Assembly: GCF_900142845.1 (NCBI RefSeq)
Contig: NZ_FSRU01000002.1
Coordinates: 1,550,001-1,614,000 of the forward strand
Reading direction: 5' to 3'
DNA length: 64,000 nucleotides
From: Paraburkholderia phenazinium
Lineage (GTDB): Bacteria; Pseudomonadota; Gammaproteobacteria; Burkholderiales; Burkholderiaceae
Position numbers and translations under genes: made by a program. The notes beneath the pieces were generated by a model. It did no database searches. It saw only the letters and a list, made by a program, of their open reading frames with translations, and had not been told where the DNA came from. Below, in pieces: positions 46,401 through 55,535 of this stretch. Positions within the stretch are counted from its first letter, which is position 1; each line of letters starts with the position of its first letter.

Positions 46401-46431
46401 AAAAATCCGCGCCGCGTGCGCGGATTTTTTT
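46401..46431. terminator. Terminator after yggX
   Basis: AAAAATCCGCGC and GCGCGGATTTTT form an extended stem with a short loop and a T tract on the plus strand. Confidence 0.88.
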
Positions 46432-47020
46432 CGCCTGTCCGGTTGGGCCTGGACCTCCTGGCGGGTCGTTGCACAGGCCACTTTTAAGCCCCCGTTTCAA
46501 ATTTTCTCACTCTCCCGGATCCCCCGCCCCGCAAGGGATTCCGCCGCCTCGACCCGCTCCGCCGGGCCGCTGCGTTTGCGCGATCCTCCGTCATCGTGCT
46601 ATCATGTTCTTCGTTCCAACAGCAATTCACCATCATTCGCGTTCAATTCACTGTGCGGCGCCGTGCGCGACTCATAGCGGTTTGAACAGTTTTTATACAA
46701 GAAGGCTTGTCGGTTACGTCGCGAGATTCTCGCGCTCATCACCGGCCTTTTTCGTGCCAAGCCTTTCAGCGGCGCCCGGGCGGTTTCAGGCTTCCCCAGC
46801 GTCCTCATGCAACTGCCCCCCTTCCACGGCCACGCAGTTGCAAACAATCAGCAGCACCTAGAGCAGTGCAATTTTTCGCGACATGCGCGTAGGCGACATG
46901 GCGCGGGCATCGGCGTTTCTTTTTTTCGCGCCGCCGCCCCGTCAGGTCCATCGAAGCCCGGCATTCGCCCTCGCCCGGTTCGCGAAACTGCACTTTCCCA
47001 GCACCCGTGGCGGAACGTTC
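46432..47020. other. Long leader in front of the ProP-like gene
   Basis: About 590 bases without a supported gene. A possible promoter (TTGCGC at 46576, TATCAT at 46600, gap 18) lies more than 400 bases before the transporter start, which would leave a long untranslated leader. No riboswitch class is recognised. Confidence 0.4.
46576..46605 (+). promoter_or_regulatory. Possible sigma-70 promoter of the ProP-like gene
   Basis: TTGCGC and TATCAT with an 18-base spacer. Other arrangements are possible. Confidence 0.35.
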
Positions 47021-48535
47021 ATGTGCGTTTTCATGAGTTTCGTCGCAGTCATTGGAGTTTTCACCTTGACCGCTTCCAGCAACGGCTTCTGGCGACACAA
47101 AAAGCAGGAACAACGCCTCACCCTCGACGACATCACGGTCGTCGACAAATCCCTCCTCAAACGTGCAGTCGGCGCCATGGCGCTCGGCAACGCCATGGAA
47201 TGGTTCGACTTCGGCGTGTACAGCTACATCGCCGTGACGCTCGGCCGGGTGTTCTTCCCCTCGAGCAGCCCCTCCGCGCAGTTGATCGCCACCTTCGGCA
47301 CCTTCGCGGCGGCGTTCCTCGTGCGGCCTGTCGGCGGCATGGTGTTCGGGCCGCTCGGCGACCGCATCGGCCGCCAGCGCGTACTCGCCATGACCATGAT
47401 CATGATGGCCGCCGGCACCTTCGCGATCGGCCTGATTCCGAGCTATGCGTCGATCGGCATCCTCGCCCCGGCACTGCTGCTCGTCGCGCGTCTGGTGCAG
47501 GGCTTTTCGACCGGCGGCGAATACGGCGGCGCGGCGACCTTCATCGCCGAATTCTCGACCGACAAGCGCCGCGGCTTCATGGGCAGCTTCCTCGAATTCG
47601 GCACGCTGATCGGCTATGTGCTCGGCGCCGGCACCGTCGCCGTGCTGACGGCCACGCTGTCGCACGAAGCGCTGCTGTCGTGGGGCTGGCGCGTGCCGTT
47701 CCTGATCGCCGGGCCGCTGGGTCTGGTGGGTCTCTACATCCGCATGAAACTCGAAGAAACGCCGGCGTTCAAGAAGCAGGCGGAGGAGCGCGAAGCGGAA
47801 GACAAGGCGCTGCCCACGCAATCGTTGCGCGATTTGCTGGCGAAGCAATGGAAACCCTTGCTGCTGTGCGTCGGCCTCGTCCTGATCTTCAACGTGACCG
47901 ACTACATGGCGCTGTCGTATCTGCCGAGCTATCTGTCGTCGACGCTGCACTTCGACGAAACGCACGGCCTCTTTCTGGTGCTGCTGGTGATGGTGCTGAT
48001 GATGCCGATGACGCTGTTCGCCGGCCGCCTGTCCGACACGATCGGCCGCAAGCCGGTGATGCTGCTGGGCTGCGTGGGCCTGTTCGCGCTGTCGATTCCG
48101 GCCCTCCTGCTGATCCGCACGGGCGCGATGCTGCCGGTGTTCGGCGGCCTGCTGATTCTCGGCGTGCTGCTGTCGTGCTTCACGGGCGTGATGCCGTCGG
48201 CATTGCCGGCGCTCTTCCCCACGCGGATCCGTTATGGCGCGCTGGCGATCGGCTTCAATATCTCCGTCTCGCTGTTCGGCGGCACCACGCCGCTCGTGGC
48301 CGCATGGCTCGTCGATCGCACCGGCAATCTGATGATGCCCGCGTACTATCTGATGGGCGCCTCGCTGATCGGTATCGTGTCGGTGCTTGCCTTGCGCGAA
48401 ACCGCGCGCCAGCCATTGCTCGGCTCGGGTCCCTGCGTCGCCACGCGTGCTGAAGCGCACGCCGTGCTGCGCGGCGAGCGCGAGGCCGAAGAGATGGATG
48501 AGGAGTATGCGTCGGGCGCGACGGCACGGGCTTAA
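47021..48535 (+). CDS. ProP-like MFS transporter
   Basis: About 504 residues from the ATG at 47021; an ATG four codons later, or one further upstream, is also possible. The order LTLDDITVVDKSLLKRAVGAMALGNAMEWFDFGVYSYIAV is that of the metabolite:H+ symporter group that includes ProP and KgtP. Twelve membrane segments are seen; the loop motif is GPLGDRIGRQRVLAMTMIMM and GFSTGGEYGGAATFIAE is a family hallmark. It probably takes up proline, betaine or a dicarboxylate with protons; the long coiled C-terminus of enterobacterial ProP is missing. Confidence 0.88.
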   Translation: MCVFMSFVAVIGVFTLTASSNGFWRHKKQEQRLTLDDITVVDKSLLKRAVGAMALGNAMEWFDFGVYSYIAVTLGRVFFPSSSPSAQLIATFGTFAAAFLVRPVGGMVFGPLGDRIGRQRVLAMTMIMMAAGTFAIGLIPSYASIGILAPALLLVARLVQGFSTGGEYGGAATFIAEFSTDKRRGFMGSFLEFGTLIGYVLGAGTVAVLTATLSHEALLSWGWRVPFLIAGPLGLVGLYIRMKLEETPAFKKQAEEREAEDKALPTQSLRDLLAKQWKPLLLCVGLVLIFNVTDYMALSYLPSYLSSTLHFDETHGLFLVLLVMVLMMPMTLFAGRLSDTIGRKPVMLLGCVGLFALSIPALLLIRTGAMLPVFGGLLILGVLLSCFTGVMPSALPALFPTRIRYGALAIGFNISVSLFGGTTPLVAAWLVDRTGNLMMPAYYLMGASLIGIVSVLALRETARQPLLGSGPCVATRAEAHAVLRGEREAEEMDEEYASGATARA

Positions 48536-48581
48536 GCGCGCGGCCTGATCCAACGGCCAGGGCCAACGGCCTCGTGCAGAC

Positions 48582-48621
48582 AAACGGGTCGCCCATGCCT
48601 CGGCATGGGCGACCCGTTTTT
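48582..48621. terminator. Convergent terminator with 18-bp perfect arms
   Basis: AAACGGGTCGCCCATGCC pairs perfectly with GGCATGGGCGACCCGTTT around a two-base loop, with a T run on the plus strand and A residues on the left. It ends both the transporter and the phosphodiesterase transcripts. Confidence 0.92.
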
Positions 48622-49117
48622 ACGTCAGCAGCGTATGCAGCGTGGCCGTCGCACGCGCGCCGTCGACGATCAACAGTCCCGCCGACACCGGCAGCCTGAA
48701 GCGCCGCGGCCCCGCGCTACCCGGGTTCACGAACAGCACGCCGTCGCGCTCGTCGATCAGCGGCTTGTGCGAGTGCCCGGTGACGACGACGCCGATCCCC
48801 TTGCTGCGCGGATCGGCCTCCACCTCGGCGATGTCGTGCACCACCAGAATCGTCACCTGCTGCGCCGTGAGCATCGCCTGCGTGGGGAGTGCGCGGGCCC
48901 AGTCGCCGGTGTCGTTGTTGCCGCGCACTGCGGTGACGGGCGCAATCCGTTCGAGCGCATCGAGCACTGCCTGCTCGCAGATATCGCCCGCATGGATAAT
49001 GGCATCGCAGCCCGCGAGATGCTGCAACGCTTCCGGTCGCACGAGATTGTGCGTGTCGGAAATCAGGCCTATCCGGGCGATCGTTGGATTGAGGTTGGCG
49101 CGTGTCGTCAGGGTCAT
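48620..49117 (-). CDS. YfcE/MJ0936-type metallophosphoesterase
   Basis: A 165-residue calcineurin-like phosphoesterase. Metal ligands are visible: IGLISDTHN (Asp, His), IIHAGDICE (Asp), VRGNND (Asn) and VVTGHSHKP (His, His). This is the short YfcE/MJ0936 class. ATG overlaps the stop of the cupin gene by 4 bases, so the two are translated together. Substrate unknown; phosphodiester activity is expected. Confidence 0.92.
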   Translation of the reverse strand: MTLTTRANLNPTIARIGLISDTHNLVRPEALQHLAGCDAIIHAGDICEQAVLDALERIAPVTAVRGNNDTGDWARALPTQAMLTAQQVTILVVHDIAEVEADPRSKGIGVVVTGHSHKPLIDERDGVLFVNPGSAGPRRFRLPVSAGLLIVDGARATATLHTLLT

Positions 49118-49449
49118 ACGCCCGCCTCATGGTGAACCGCCAGCCACACCGTCGGCTCCGTCTCATGCGTCCACGCTACCCGATGCCGGCAATGCGCCTC
49201 GATCAGCACATGATCGCCCGCCTGCAGCGCGTGCAGTTGCGGGTCGCCTTCGAACTCGAGGCTCGCCGCGCCCGTCAGCAGCACGACCCATTCGTCGCGC
49301 GGACTGTCGTACCAGAAGCCCGGTGGACTCGCCTGTCCAGTTGAGACGATGCGCTCGATCGTCATGCCGCCCTGCTCGACGAGCGTATCGAAGCGCTCGT
49401 CGGCGCCTTGCGTTGAACCGATATCAAACAGATTGCCGGTCACCGGCAT
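49114..49449 (-). CDS. Cupin-fold protein
   Basis: 111 residues from the ATG at 49449, with GGGAG upstream. A single cupin barrel: SPRDEWVVLLTGAASLEFEG is motif 1-like, and LQAGDHVLIEAHCRHRVAW is motif 2-like with its His. Metal binding is likely. It forms a two-gene unit with the phosphodiesterase through an ATGA overlap. Function unknown; the coupling hints at shared physiology. Confidence 0.85.
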   Translation of the reverse strand: MPVTGNLFDIGSTQGADERFDTLVEQGGMTIERIVSTGQASPPGFWYDSPRDEWVVLLTGAASLEFEGDPQLHALQAGDHVLIEAHCRHRVAWTHETEPTVWLAVHHEAGV

Positions 49450-49515
49450 GGCGACTCCCAAGGTCAGCAGTTGCAAAGCGTCTCATGCACGTGCGCCGGA
49501 CCGCGGCGCGAAGTT

Positions 49516-50910
49516 TTACTTCATTGGCTTCAGGCCGTCGAGCAAGGTCGGCACCAGTTCGCTGATGGTCGGATGGACATGCATCGCGTACTGCAGCGTC
49601 GGATACGGCGCGCCGGCCGTCATGATGTCGATGAAGGTGTGAATCGCTTCATCGCCCTCAATGCCGAGAATCGCCGCGCCGAGAATCTGCTTGGTTTCCG
49701 CGTCGACCAGCACCTTCATGAAGCCGTCGGTCTCGCCGCGTTCGCGCGCACGGCCGACGCGCGACATCGGCATGGTCGAGATCAGCGCGGCGCGGCCGGA
49801 GGCGCGCACCTCGGTCTCGGACAGACCCACGCGGGCCAGCGGCGGATCGACAAAAACCGCGTACGCCATGATGCGGTTATCGGCGCTGCGCGTGCCGCTG
49901 TCGACGAGATTCGCCGCCACGATCTGGTAGTCGTCGTAGGACGTATGGGTGAACGCACCACGGCCGTTGACATCGCCGATCGCCCAGATGCCGGGCACGC
50001 GCGTGCGCAAGAAACCGTCGACCGGAATCGTGCCGTGCCGGTCCGTTTCAAGGCCGGCGGCGGCCAGGCCCAGGTCGTCGGTATTCGGCCTGCGGCCGGT
50101 GGCGAACAGAAGATGCGACGCGTCGACGGCGGGCTGCGCGCCTTCGAACGCGATCCGCACGCCCTCGCCGTCAAGCGGCTCGACGCGCTGCGGTTGCACG
50201 CCAAAACGAAATTCGATGCCTTCGCGCGTCAGCACCTTCTGCACAGCCAGCGCGAAGTCGGCGTCCTCGCGGGCGAGCACGCGCTCGCCGCGCACGATCA
50301 CCGTCACCCGGCTGCCGAAGCGGCGGAAGATCTGCGCGAATTCGAGCGCGATATAGCTGCCGCCGACGATCGCCAGATGCTCGGGTAACGCGGTCAGTTC
50401 AAGCAGCGTGGAATTGGTGTAGTAGCGGATGCGCTCGATGCCGTCGAGCGGCGGCACGACCGCACGCGTGCCGGTGTTGATGAAGATCTCGTCCGCTTCG
50501 AGTGCGTCGACGATCCGGCCGTCGGCTCCGCTGACGCTCAGCGCATGCGGACCGGTAAAACGCGCATGACCCTGCAACACGGTGACATTGGCCGCGCCGC
50601 GCAGCCACTTTTCGACGCCGCTGCGCGACTCGCCGATGATCCTGTCCTTGCGCGCCTTGACCTGCGCCAGATCGACGCTCACCGCGCCCGCCACCTGCAC
50701 GCCGTAGCCGGCCGCATGACGCGCCACGTGCGCGACGCGCGCGCTCGCGACATAACTCTTGGTGGGGGTGCAACCGACGTTCACGCAGGTGCCGCCGAAC
50801 GCGGCCCGCTCGATCACGGCTGTCTTGCGGCCGCTTGCGCCGAGGCGCACCGTGAGCGGCGAGCCGCCTTGTCCGGTGCCGATCACGACTGCATCGAAAT
50901 GCTGGGGCAT
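49516..50910 (-). CDS. FAD-dependent pyridine nucleotide-disulfide oxidoreductase
   Basis: 464 residues in the dihydrolipoyl dehydrogenase/mercuric reductase fold. FAD-binding GTGQGGSPLTVRLG near 11-24, redox pair Cys-x4-Cys in GGTCVNVGCTPTK, NAD-binding IVGGSYIALEFAQIFRRFG, and GDVNGRGAFTHTSYDD. The catalytic His-Glu pair occurs in HVHPTISELVPTLL. The pattern is closest to mercuric reductase-like/RclA proteins without an N-terminal HMA domain or a C-terminal metal-binding CC. The natural substrate is unknown. Confidence 0.9.
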   Translation of the reverse strand: MPQHFDAVVIGTGQGGSPLTVRLGASGRKTAVIERAAFGGTCVNVGCTPTKSYVASARVAHVARHAAGYGVQVAGAVSVDLAQVKARKDRIIGESRSGVEKWLRGAANVTVLQGHARFTGPHALSVSGADGRIVDALEADEIFINTGTRAVVPPLDGIERIRYYTNSTLLELTALPEHLAIVGGSYIALEFAQIFRRFGSRVTVIVRGERVLAREDADFALAVQKVLTREGIEFRFGVQPQRVEPLDGEGVRIAFEGAQPAVDASHLLFATGRRPNTDDLGLAAAGLETDRHGTIPVDGFLRTRVPGIWAIGDVNGRGAFTHTSYDDYQIVAANLVDSGTRSADNRIMAYAVFVDPPLARVGLSETEVRASGRAALISTMPMSRVGRARERGETDGFMKVLVDAETKQILGAAILGIEGDEAIHTFIDIMTAGAPYPTLQYAMHVHPTISELVPTLLDGLKPMK

Positions 50911-50987
50911 GACATGTCTCCCGAGGGCTGATGGCAGCGTTGTGCCATCTTACGCTAGCGCTCGCGGAGGAGATTGGTACGGCGCGT

Positions 50988-51176
50988 TCAGCCGTGGCAG
51001 TGTGCCGCGCAGATCAGTTCGCGCGAGCGTTGCAGCGCCGCCCGGGCGCCCTTCGTGGCCACCATCAGGCCCACCTGGCTCAGGTTGAAATCCTGCGCCA
51101 CCATCATTTGCATCAAGGCCACCATCGGCAGGACCACCGATGGGTGATAAAGCTGTCTTTCGATTAATGCTCGCAT
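50988..51176 (-). CDS. Small protein of unknown function (62 residues)
   Basis: MRALIERQLYHPSVVLPMVA begins the protein, after a strong GGAGAGGG binding site. It has a short hydrophobic stretch and ends in AALQRSRELICAAHCHG with two Cys. I do not recognise the family. The good ribosome binding site and clean frame make it likely to be expressed. Confidence 0.6.
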   Translation of the reverse strand: MRALIERQLYHPSVVLPMVALMQMMVAQDFNLSQVGLMVATKGARAALQRSRELICAAHCHG

Positions 51177-51380
51177 TTCCCTCTCCCGACCGCGTCGGGC
51201 CGCTTCGGCGAGACGCTACTTTCGTTTCGATGGTGGGATTCTAGGCATCCGCCGCGCGCGGATAAATAGCCGGAAAGCGAAGGGACTTGTCGAGGAATGT
51301 GAACAATCCGCCACCGCGCGCCGAACGGCCCGCTCAGGGCCGGCCGGCGGGACGCGGCGCGGTTCGGGCAAGAACCCGGG

Positions 51381-51995
51381 TTACTCGAGCGGCGCGCCGA
51401 TAAACGCCGGCAGCGCCTCGGCGCGTGCGGAAAACGCCGCCAGCGCCGGATAACGCGCGTCATCGAGCACGCCCGGCAGCATGAACTGCGTGAAGCGCCA
51501 GGCGACGGCCACCGTGATATCCGGCTGCATCAGGCGCTCGCCGAACAGCCAGCCCTCGCGGCCCGCCAGACGCGTCTCGAGTTCGCCGAACGCGGCGTGC
51601 ATCTGCTTCTGGATCCGCTCGACCCACGGCTCGAATTGAAACTCCTGCGGCCGCAGATTGCGCTCGTAGGCCGTCTGCATGGCCTTTTCGGTGGCTGCGA
51701 GCGCGAAGCCGATCAGGCTCAGCGCCTGCAGCCGCGCCGCGGGCTCCTCGGGCAGCAGACGGCGGGCAGGCTCGACCTTATGGTCGAGATGATCGAGGAT
51801 CAGGCTCGAATCGATCAGCAGGGTGCCGTCGTCCTCGATAAAGGTCGGCGCCTTGACCACCGGATGGATCTTCGCGAATTCGTCGAACTGGCGAAACACC
51901 GACACGCTGCGATGCTCGAAAGGCAGGTCGAGCACGGCCAGCGAAATCGCTACGCGACGCACATAGGGGGAGTCCAGCATGCCGATCAGTTGCAT
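51381..51995 (-). CDS. Glutathione S-transferase
   Basis: 204 residues starting MQLIGMLDSPYVRRVAISLA at 51995 (GAGGT upstream). The thioredoxin-like domain shows the active-site SPYVRRV, the cis-Pro in VKAPTFIEDDGTLLIDSSLI, and glutathione-binding DSS; an all-alpha domain follows. A soluble enzyme conjugating glutathione or handling glutathione adducts. Substrate unknown. Confidence 0.92.
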   Translation of the reverse strand: MQLIGMLDSPYVRRVAISLAVLDLPFEHRSVSVFRQFDEFAKIHPVVKAPTFIEDDGTLLIDSSLILDHLDHKVEPARRLLPEEPAARLQALSLIGFALAATEKAMQTAYERNLRPQEFQFEPWVERIQKQMHAAFGELETRLAGREGWLFGERLMQPDITVAVAWRFTQFMLPGVLDDARYPALAAFSARAEALPAFIGAPLE

Positions 51996-52082
51996 TCGTG
52001 ACCTCGTTGGTCGAGAGGGGGAGGAATGCATGACTTTAGACGAAGCGGCGGCGCTTGGCGATGCGACGCCGCTCCCGGCACC

Positions 52083-54404
52083 TTACTCCATCTGCCGCAA
52101 CACCCCCGCCTCGCCGGCCGGCTGGCCGGTTTCCGCCAGGCTGCGCGCATAGGCGCTCGCCGCCACCGGGCGGCTGAACAGATAGCCCTGCTGCTTGTCA
52201 CACTCGATCGAGCGCAGAAACGACGCCTGCGCCGCCGTCTCCACCCCTTCGGCCGTGACGTTCATGCCGAGCGAATGCGCCATCGCCACCACGGCCTGGG
52301 TGATCGCGATGGAGTCGCGATGGTCCGGCAGACCGGCCACGAACGAGCGGTCGATTTTCAGGTTATGCAGCGGAAAACGCTTCAGATACGACAGCGACGA
52401 ATAGCCGGTGCCGAAATCGTCGACGGAGATCCGCACGCCCATGTTGCTGAGCGCGCTCAGGATCGGCAGCACGGTTTCGCTGTCGCTCATCAGCAGGCGC
52501 TCGGTAATCTCGAGCTCCAGCGCATCGGGTCCGAGTCCGCAGCGTGCAAGACAGCGCTCGATGCGCTCGACCAGCCCCTCGCTCACCTGGCGCGGCGAGA
52601 GATTGACCGCAATCACAAGGTCCGGCGCGAGGGTGCGCCGCCATTCGGCCAGTTGCTCGCAGGCGCGCTCCAGCACCCAGGTGCCGATTGCGACGATCAG
52701 CCCCGTGTCCTCCGCGACCGGGATGAACTCCACCGGCGACACGTCGCCCAGTTCGCTGTTGTACCAGCGCAGCAGCGCTTCCGCGCCCACCGTGCGGCCG
52801 AGCCGGCTGTCGATGATCGGCTGGTAGACGAGACTCAGCTCGCCCGCCGCCAGCGCGCGGCGCAGGAACTGCTCGATGGCAAAACGTCGTTGCAGATGCT
52901 GGTTCAGCTCCGCCGTAAAGAACTGGAAGTTGTTGCGGCCGCGCTGCTTGGCCGAGTACATCGCCGAGTCGGCATTGCGCATCAGGGTGGGCACATCGAG
53001 GCCGTCTTCCGGAAACAGGCTGATGCCGATCGACGCGCCCAGGTAGTACTCGTTGTCGGCCACGGCGAACGGCACGCCCACCGTCTCGAGAATCTGCCGC
53101 GCCAGCGCGATCAGATCGCCGGTGTCGTTGTAGCCGCTCACGACGATCACGAACTCGTCGCCGCCTACCCGCGCAAGCGTGTCCTCCGGCGCGACGCACG
53201 ACGCCAGCCGGCGCGCCACGCTGCACAGGAGCGCGTCGCCCGCTTCGTGGCCGGCCGTGTCGTTGACCTTCTTGAAGCCGTCCAGATCGACGAACAGCAC
53301 GGCGACACGCGCCAGCTCGGTCTCCAGCCCCGACGGCTCGAACAGGTCGCGCATCCGCTCGGTCAGGTAGGCGCGGTTATAGAGGCCGGTGAGCGAATCG
53401 CGGGTGGCGAGGTATTTGAGTTGCTGCTGGGCCTGGCGCACCGGGCCGATATCGGTGAACGAGACCAGTACCGAACCCGGCTCGCGCTCGCCGGGCTTCA
53501 GGATCGGCACCACGTTCAGGGTGATCCAGATGATCTCGCCGTCGGTGAGTTCGAGCCCGAGCGTCAGGCCGAGCTGCGCTTTGCCGGTGGCGAGCGCGCG
53601 CACCGTCGGGCGGTCGGCGTGAGCGATCGGCGTGCCGTCTTCATGATAGGCGCGCACCATCACGGTCAGGATATCGCGGCCGATCAGGTCCGCCCCCGCA
53701 TGCAGCATGCGCTGCGCACTCGGATTGCAGGCCAGCACGATGCCGCCGCGCGCCTGCACGACGATGCCCTCATTCAGGTGATCGACCACCAGACGGTGAT
53801 GTTCTTCGCTTTGCGCGAGGCGTTGCGCGATGGCGTCCTGGTGGACCGCGAGGCCGACACTGCGGCCGATATTGCGCAGCATCGCTTCTTCTTCGAGACC
53901 GGGGCGCCGCCGCGTGCGATGGTAGACCGCGAAGGCGCCGAGTACCCTGCCTTCTTCGTTCTCGAACGGAACCGACCAGCAGGCGCGCAGGCCGATCGGC
54001 AAGGCGAGCTGCCGGTAGTCCGCCCACAGCGGATCCGTTTCGATGTCCTCGACCACCACCATGCGCCGCAGGTACATCGCCGTGCCGCACGAGCCGACCT
54101 GAGGACCGATGACGGCGCCGTCGAGCGCGGCCGTATAGGACTTCGGCAGCGAGGGCGCACCGCCGGCGCGCACATGGACGCCGTCCTCGTCGAGCAGCAG
54201 GATTGAACAACTCGCGGCCTCGCCGAGCAGGGCCTCCGCGTAGCGGCACACTTCGTCCAGCAGTTCCGGCAGCGGCGTATTGCGCGTGATCAGCCGCAGT
54301 ACGCTGCGCTCGGAGGCCAGCAATTGCTCAGCCAGCCCCGATGGATAGCGGGTGCTGTCAGACGCTGCTCCAACCGTGTCACCTGGTGTCACCTGGCAAG
54401 TCAT
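52083..54404 (-). CDS. GAF-PAS-GGDEF-EAL cyclic-di-GMP protein
   Basis: About 773 residues from the ATG at 54404. Order: a GAF domain (about 30-185, with SCGTAMYLRRMVVVEDIETD), a PAS domain (about 200-320), GGDEF (ARVGGDEFVIVV, intact catalytic loop) and EAL (GAEALLRWYNSE, then SVDDFGTGYSSLSYLKRFPL and VTAEGVETAAQ). Both active sites look complete, so synthesis and breakdown of c-di-GMP are both possible. No membrane segments. The sensor ligand is unknown. This is the second c-di-GMP protein of the window. Confidence 0.95.
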   Translation of the reverse strand: MTCQVTPGDTVGAASDSTRYPSGLAEQLLASERSVLRLITRNTPLPELLDEVCRYAEALLGEAASCSILLLDEDGVHVRAGGAPSLPKSYTAALDGAVIGPQVGSCGTAMYLRRMVVVEDIETDPLWADYRQLALPIGLRACWSVPFENEEGRVLGAFAVYHRTRRRPGLEEEAMLRNIGRSVGLAVHQDAIAQRLAQSEEHHRLVVDHLNEGIVVQARGGIVLACNPSAQRMLHAGADLIGRDILTVMVRAYHEDGTPIAHADRPTVRALATGKAQLGLTLGLELTDGEIIWITLNVVPILKPGEREPGSVLVSFTDIGPVRQAQQQLKYLATRDSLTGLYNRAYLTERMRDLFEPSGLETELARVAVLFVDLDGFKKVNDTAGHEAGDALLCSVARRLASCVAPEDTLARVGGDEFVIVVSGYNDTGDLIALARQILETVGVPFAVADNEYYLGASIGISLFPEDGLDVPTLMRNADSAMYSAKQRGRNNFQFFTAELNQHLQRRFAIEQFLRRALAAGELSLVYQPIIDSRLGRTVGAEALLRWYNSELGDVSPVEFIPVAEDTGLIVAIGTWVLERACEQLAEWRRTLAPDLVIAVNLSPRQVSEGLVERIERCLARCGLGPDALELEITERLLMSDSETVLPILSALSNMGVRISVDDFGTGYSSLSYLKRFPLHNLKIDRSFVAGLPDHRDSIAITQAVVAMAHSLGMNVTAEGVETAAQASFLRSIECDKQQGYLFSRPVAASAYARSLAETGQPAGEAGVLRQME

Positions 54405-54513
54405 ATCTGAGCCCCCTATCGCAACATCGGCAGGTTTGGGCCTACGGCACACTGGGGTTTACGCCTGGACGCATCAATTGATCCATCGGGCATGGCGAGG
54501 CCATGCCGGCCAC

Positions 54514-55500
54514 CTAGTTGTGCTTGTGCAAATCCGGATTCAGTTGCCCCCATGCTTTGTTGCGCGGAATCGCTTCGACCGCGCCGCTTTGCGAATTGCG
54601 CCGGAACAGCCAGTCGGGCTGCCCCGACAGCGTCGCGGCCTTGACCACCGAACCGTCCGGCAAGCTCACCCGTGTGCCCGCCGTGACATAGCAACCGGCT
54701 TCGACGACGCAGTCGTCGCCGAGCGAAATGCCGATACCCGCATTCGCGCCCAGCAGGCAGCGCTTGCCTACCGAAACCACCTGCTTGCCGCCGCCCGAGA
54801 GCATGCCCATGATCGACGCGCCGCCGCCGATATCGCTGTGGTCGTCGACCACCACGCCTGAACTGATGCGCCCTTCGACCATCGAAACGCCGAGCGTGCC
54901 CGCGTTGAAATTGCAGAAGCCCTCGTGCATCACCGTGGTGCCGGGCGCAAGATAGGCGCCGAGGCGCACCCGGTCCACATTGGCGATGCGCACGCCCGAC
55001 GGTACGACGTAATCGGTCATGCGCGGGAATTTGTCGATGCTGGTGACTTCGAACGAGGTGCGCGCGGCGCGCGCCTTCATCCGGATCTGGGCCACCGCCT
55101 CCACGGCGCAGGGGCCGAACGAGGTCCATGCGACGTTGGCAAGCAATCCGAACAATCCGTTCAGATTCGCTTCGTGCGGTTTGATCAGCCGGTGACTGAG
55201 CAGATGCAGGCGCAGGTAGACGTCATGCGCATCGAGCGGCGGCTCGGCAAGCGACGCGATCGCGGTCCGCACGCCGACCACCTCGACGCCGCGACGCTCG
55301 TCGGGGCCGAGGCAGTTCGCGGCCGCGTCGCCGATCGCCCGCGACACGTCGTCGTGCGACAGACGCACCGTGCCCCCGGCGAGCGGCTCGTCGGCCAGCT
55401 CGGGCTCGGGAAACCAGCTATCGAGGATCGTGCCGTCGGCGGCCACGGTCGCGAGACCGACCGCCATCGCGCCGCCCGTCTTGTGTTCACCCAATGCCAT
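54514..55500 (-). CDS. dapD: Actinobacterial-type tetrahydrodipicolinate N-succinyltransferase homologue
   Basis: 328 residues from the ATG at 55500, preceded by GGAG. The left-handed beta-helix region carries VMHEGFCNFNAGTLGVSMVE, GGGASIMGMLSGGGKQVVSV and KRCLLGANAGIGISLGDDCV, which matches my memory of the mycobacterial-type DapD (about 317 residues) rather than the enterobacterial DapD of 274. In the lysine/DAP pathway it would succinylate tetrahydrodipicolinate using succinyl-CoA. No other lysine genes are adjacent. A usual DapD probably exists elsewhere in the genome, so this may be a paralogue with another substrate. The symbol is given for the family. Confidence 0.85.
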   Translation of the reverse strand: MALGEHKTGGAMAVGLATVAADGTILDSWFPEPELADEPLAGGTVRLSHDDVSRAIGDAAANCLGPDERRGVEVVGVRTAIASLAEPPLDAHDVYLRLHLLSHRLIKPHEANLNGLFGLLANVAWTSFGPCAVEAVAQIRMKARAARTSFEVTSIDKFPRMTDYVVPSGVRIANVDRVRLGAYLAPGTTVMHEGFCNFNAGTLGVSMVEGRISSGVVVDDHSDIGGGASIMGMLSGGGKQVVSVGKRCLLGANAGIGISLGDDCVVEAGCYVTAGTRVSLPDGSVVKAATLSGQPDWLFRRNSQSGAVEAIPRNKAWGQLNPDLHKHN

Positions 55501-55535
55501 TACTCCTGTCTCCAATGAGATGCGGTGAGATCCGC

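Noticed and set aside
46807..48583. Two frames of more than 540 codons in other frames over the transporter
   Set aside because: Arg/His-rich shadows of the MFS gene.
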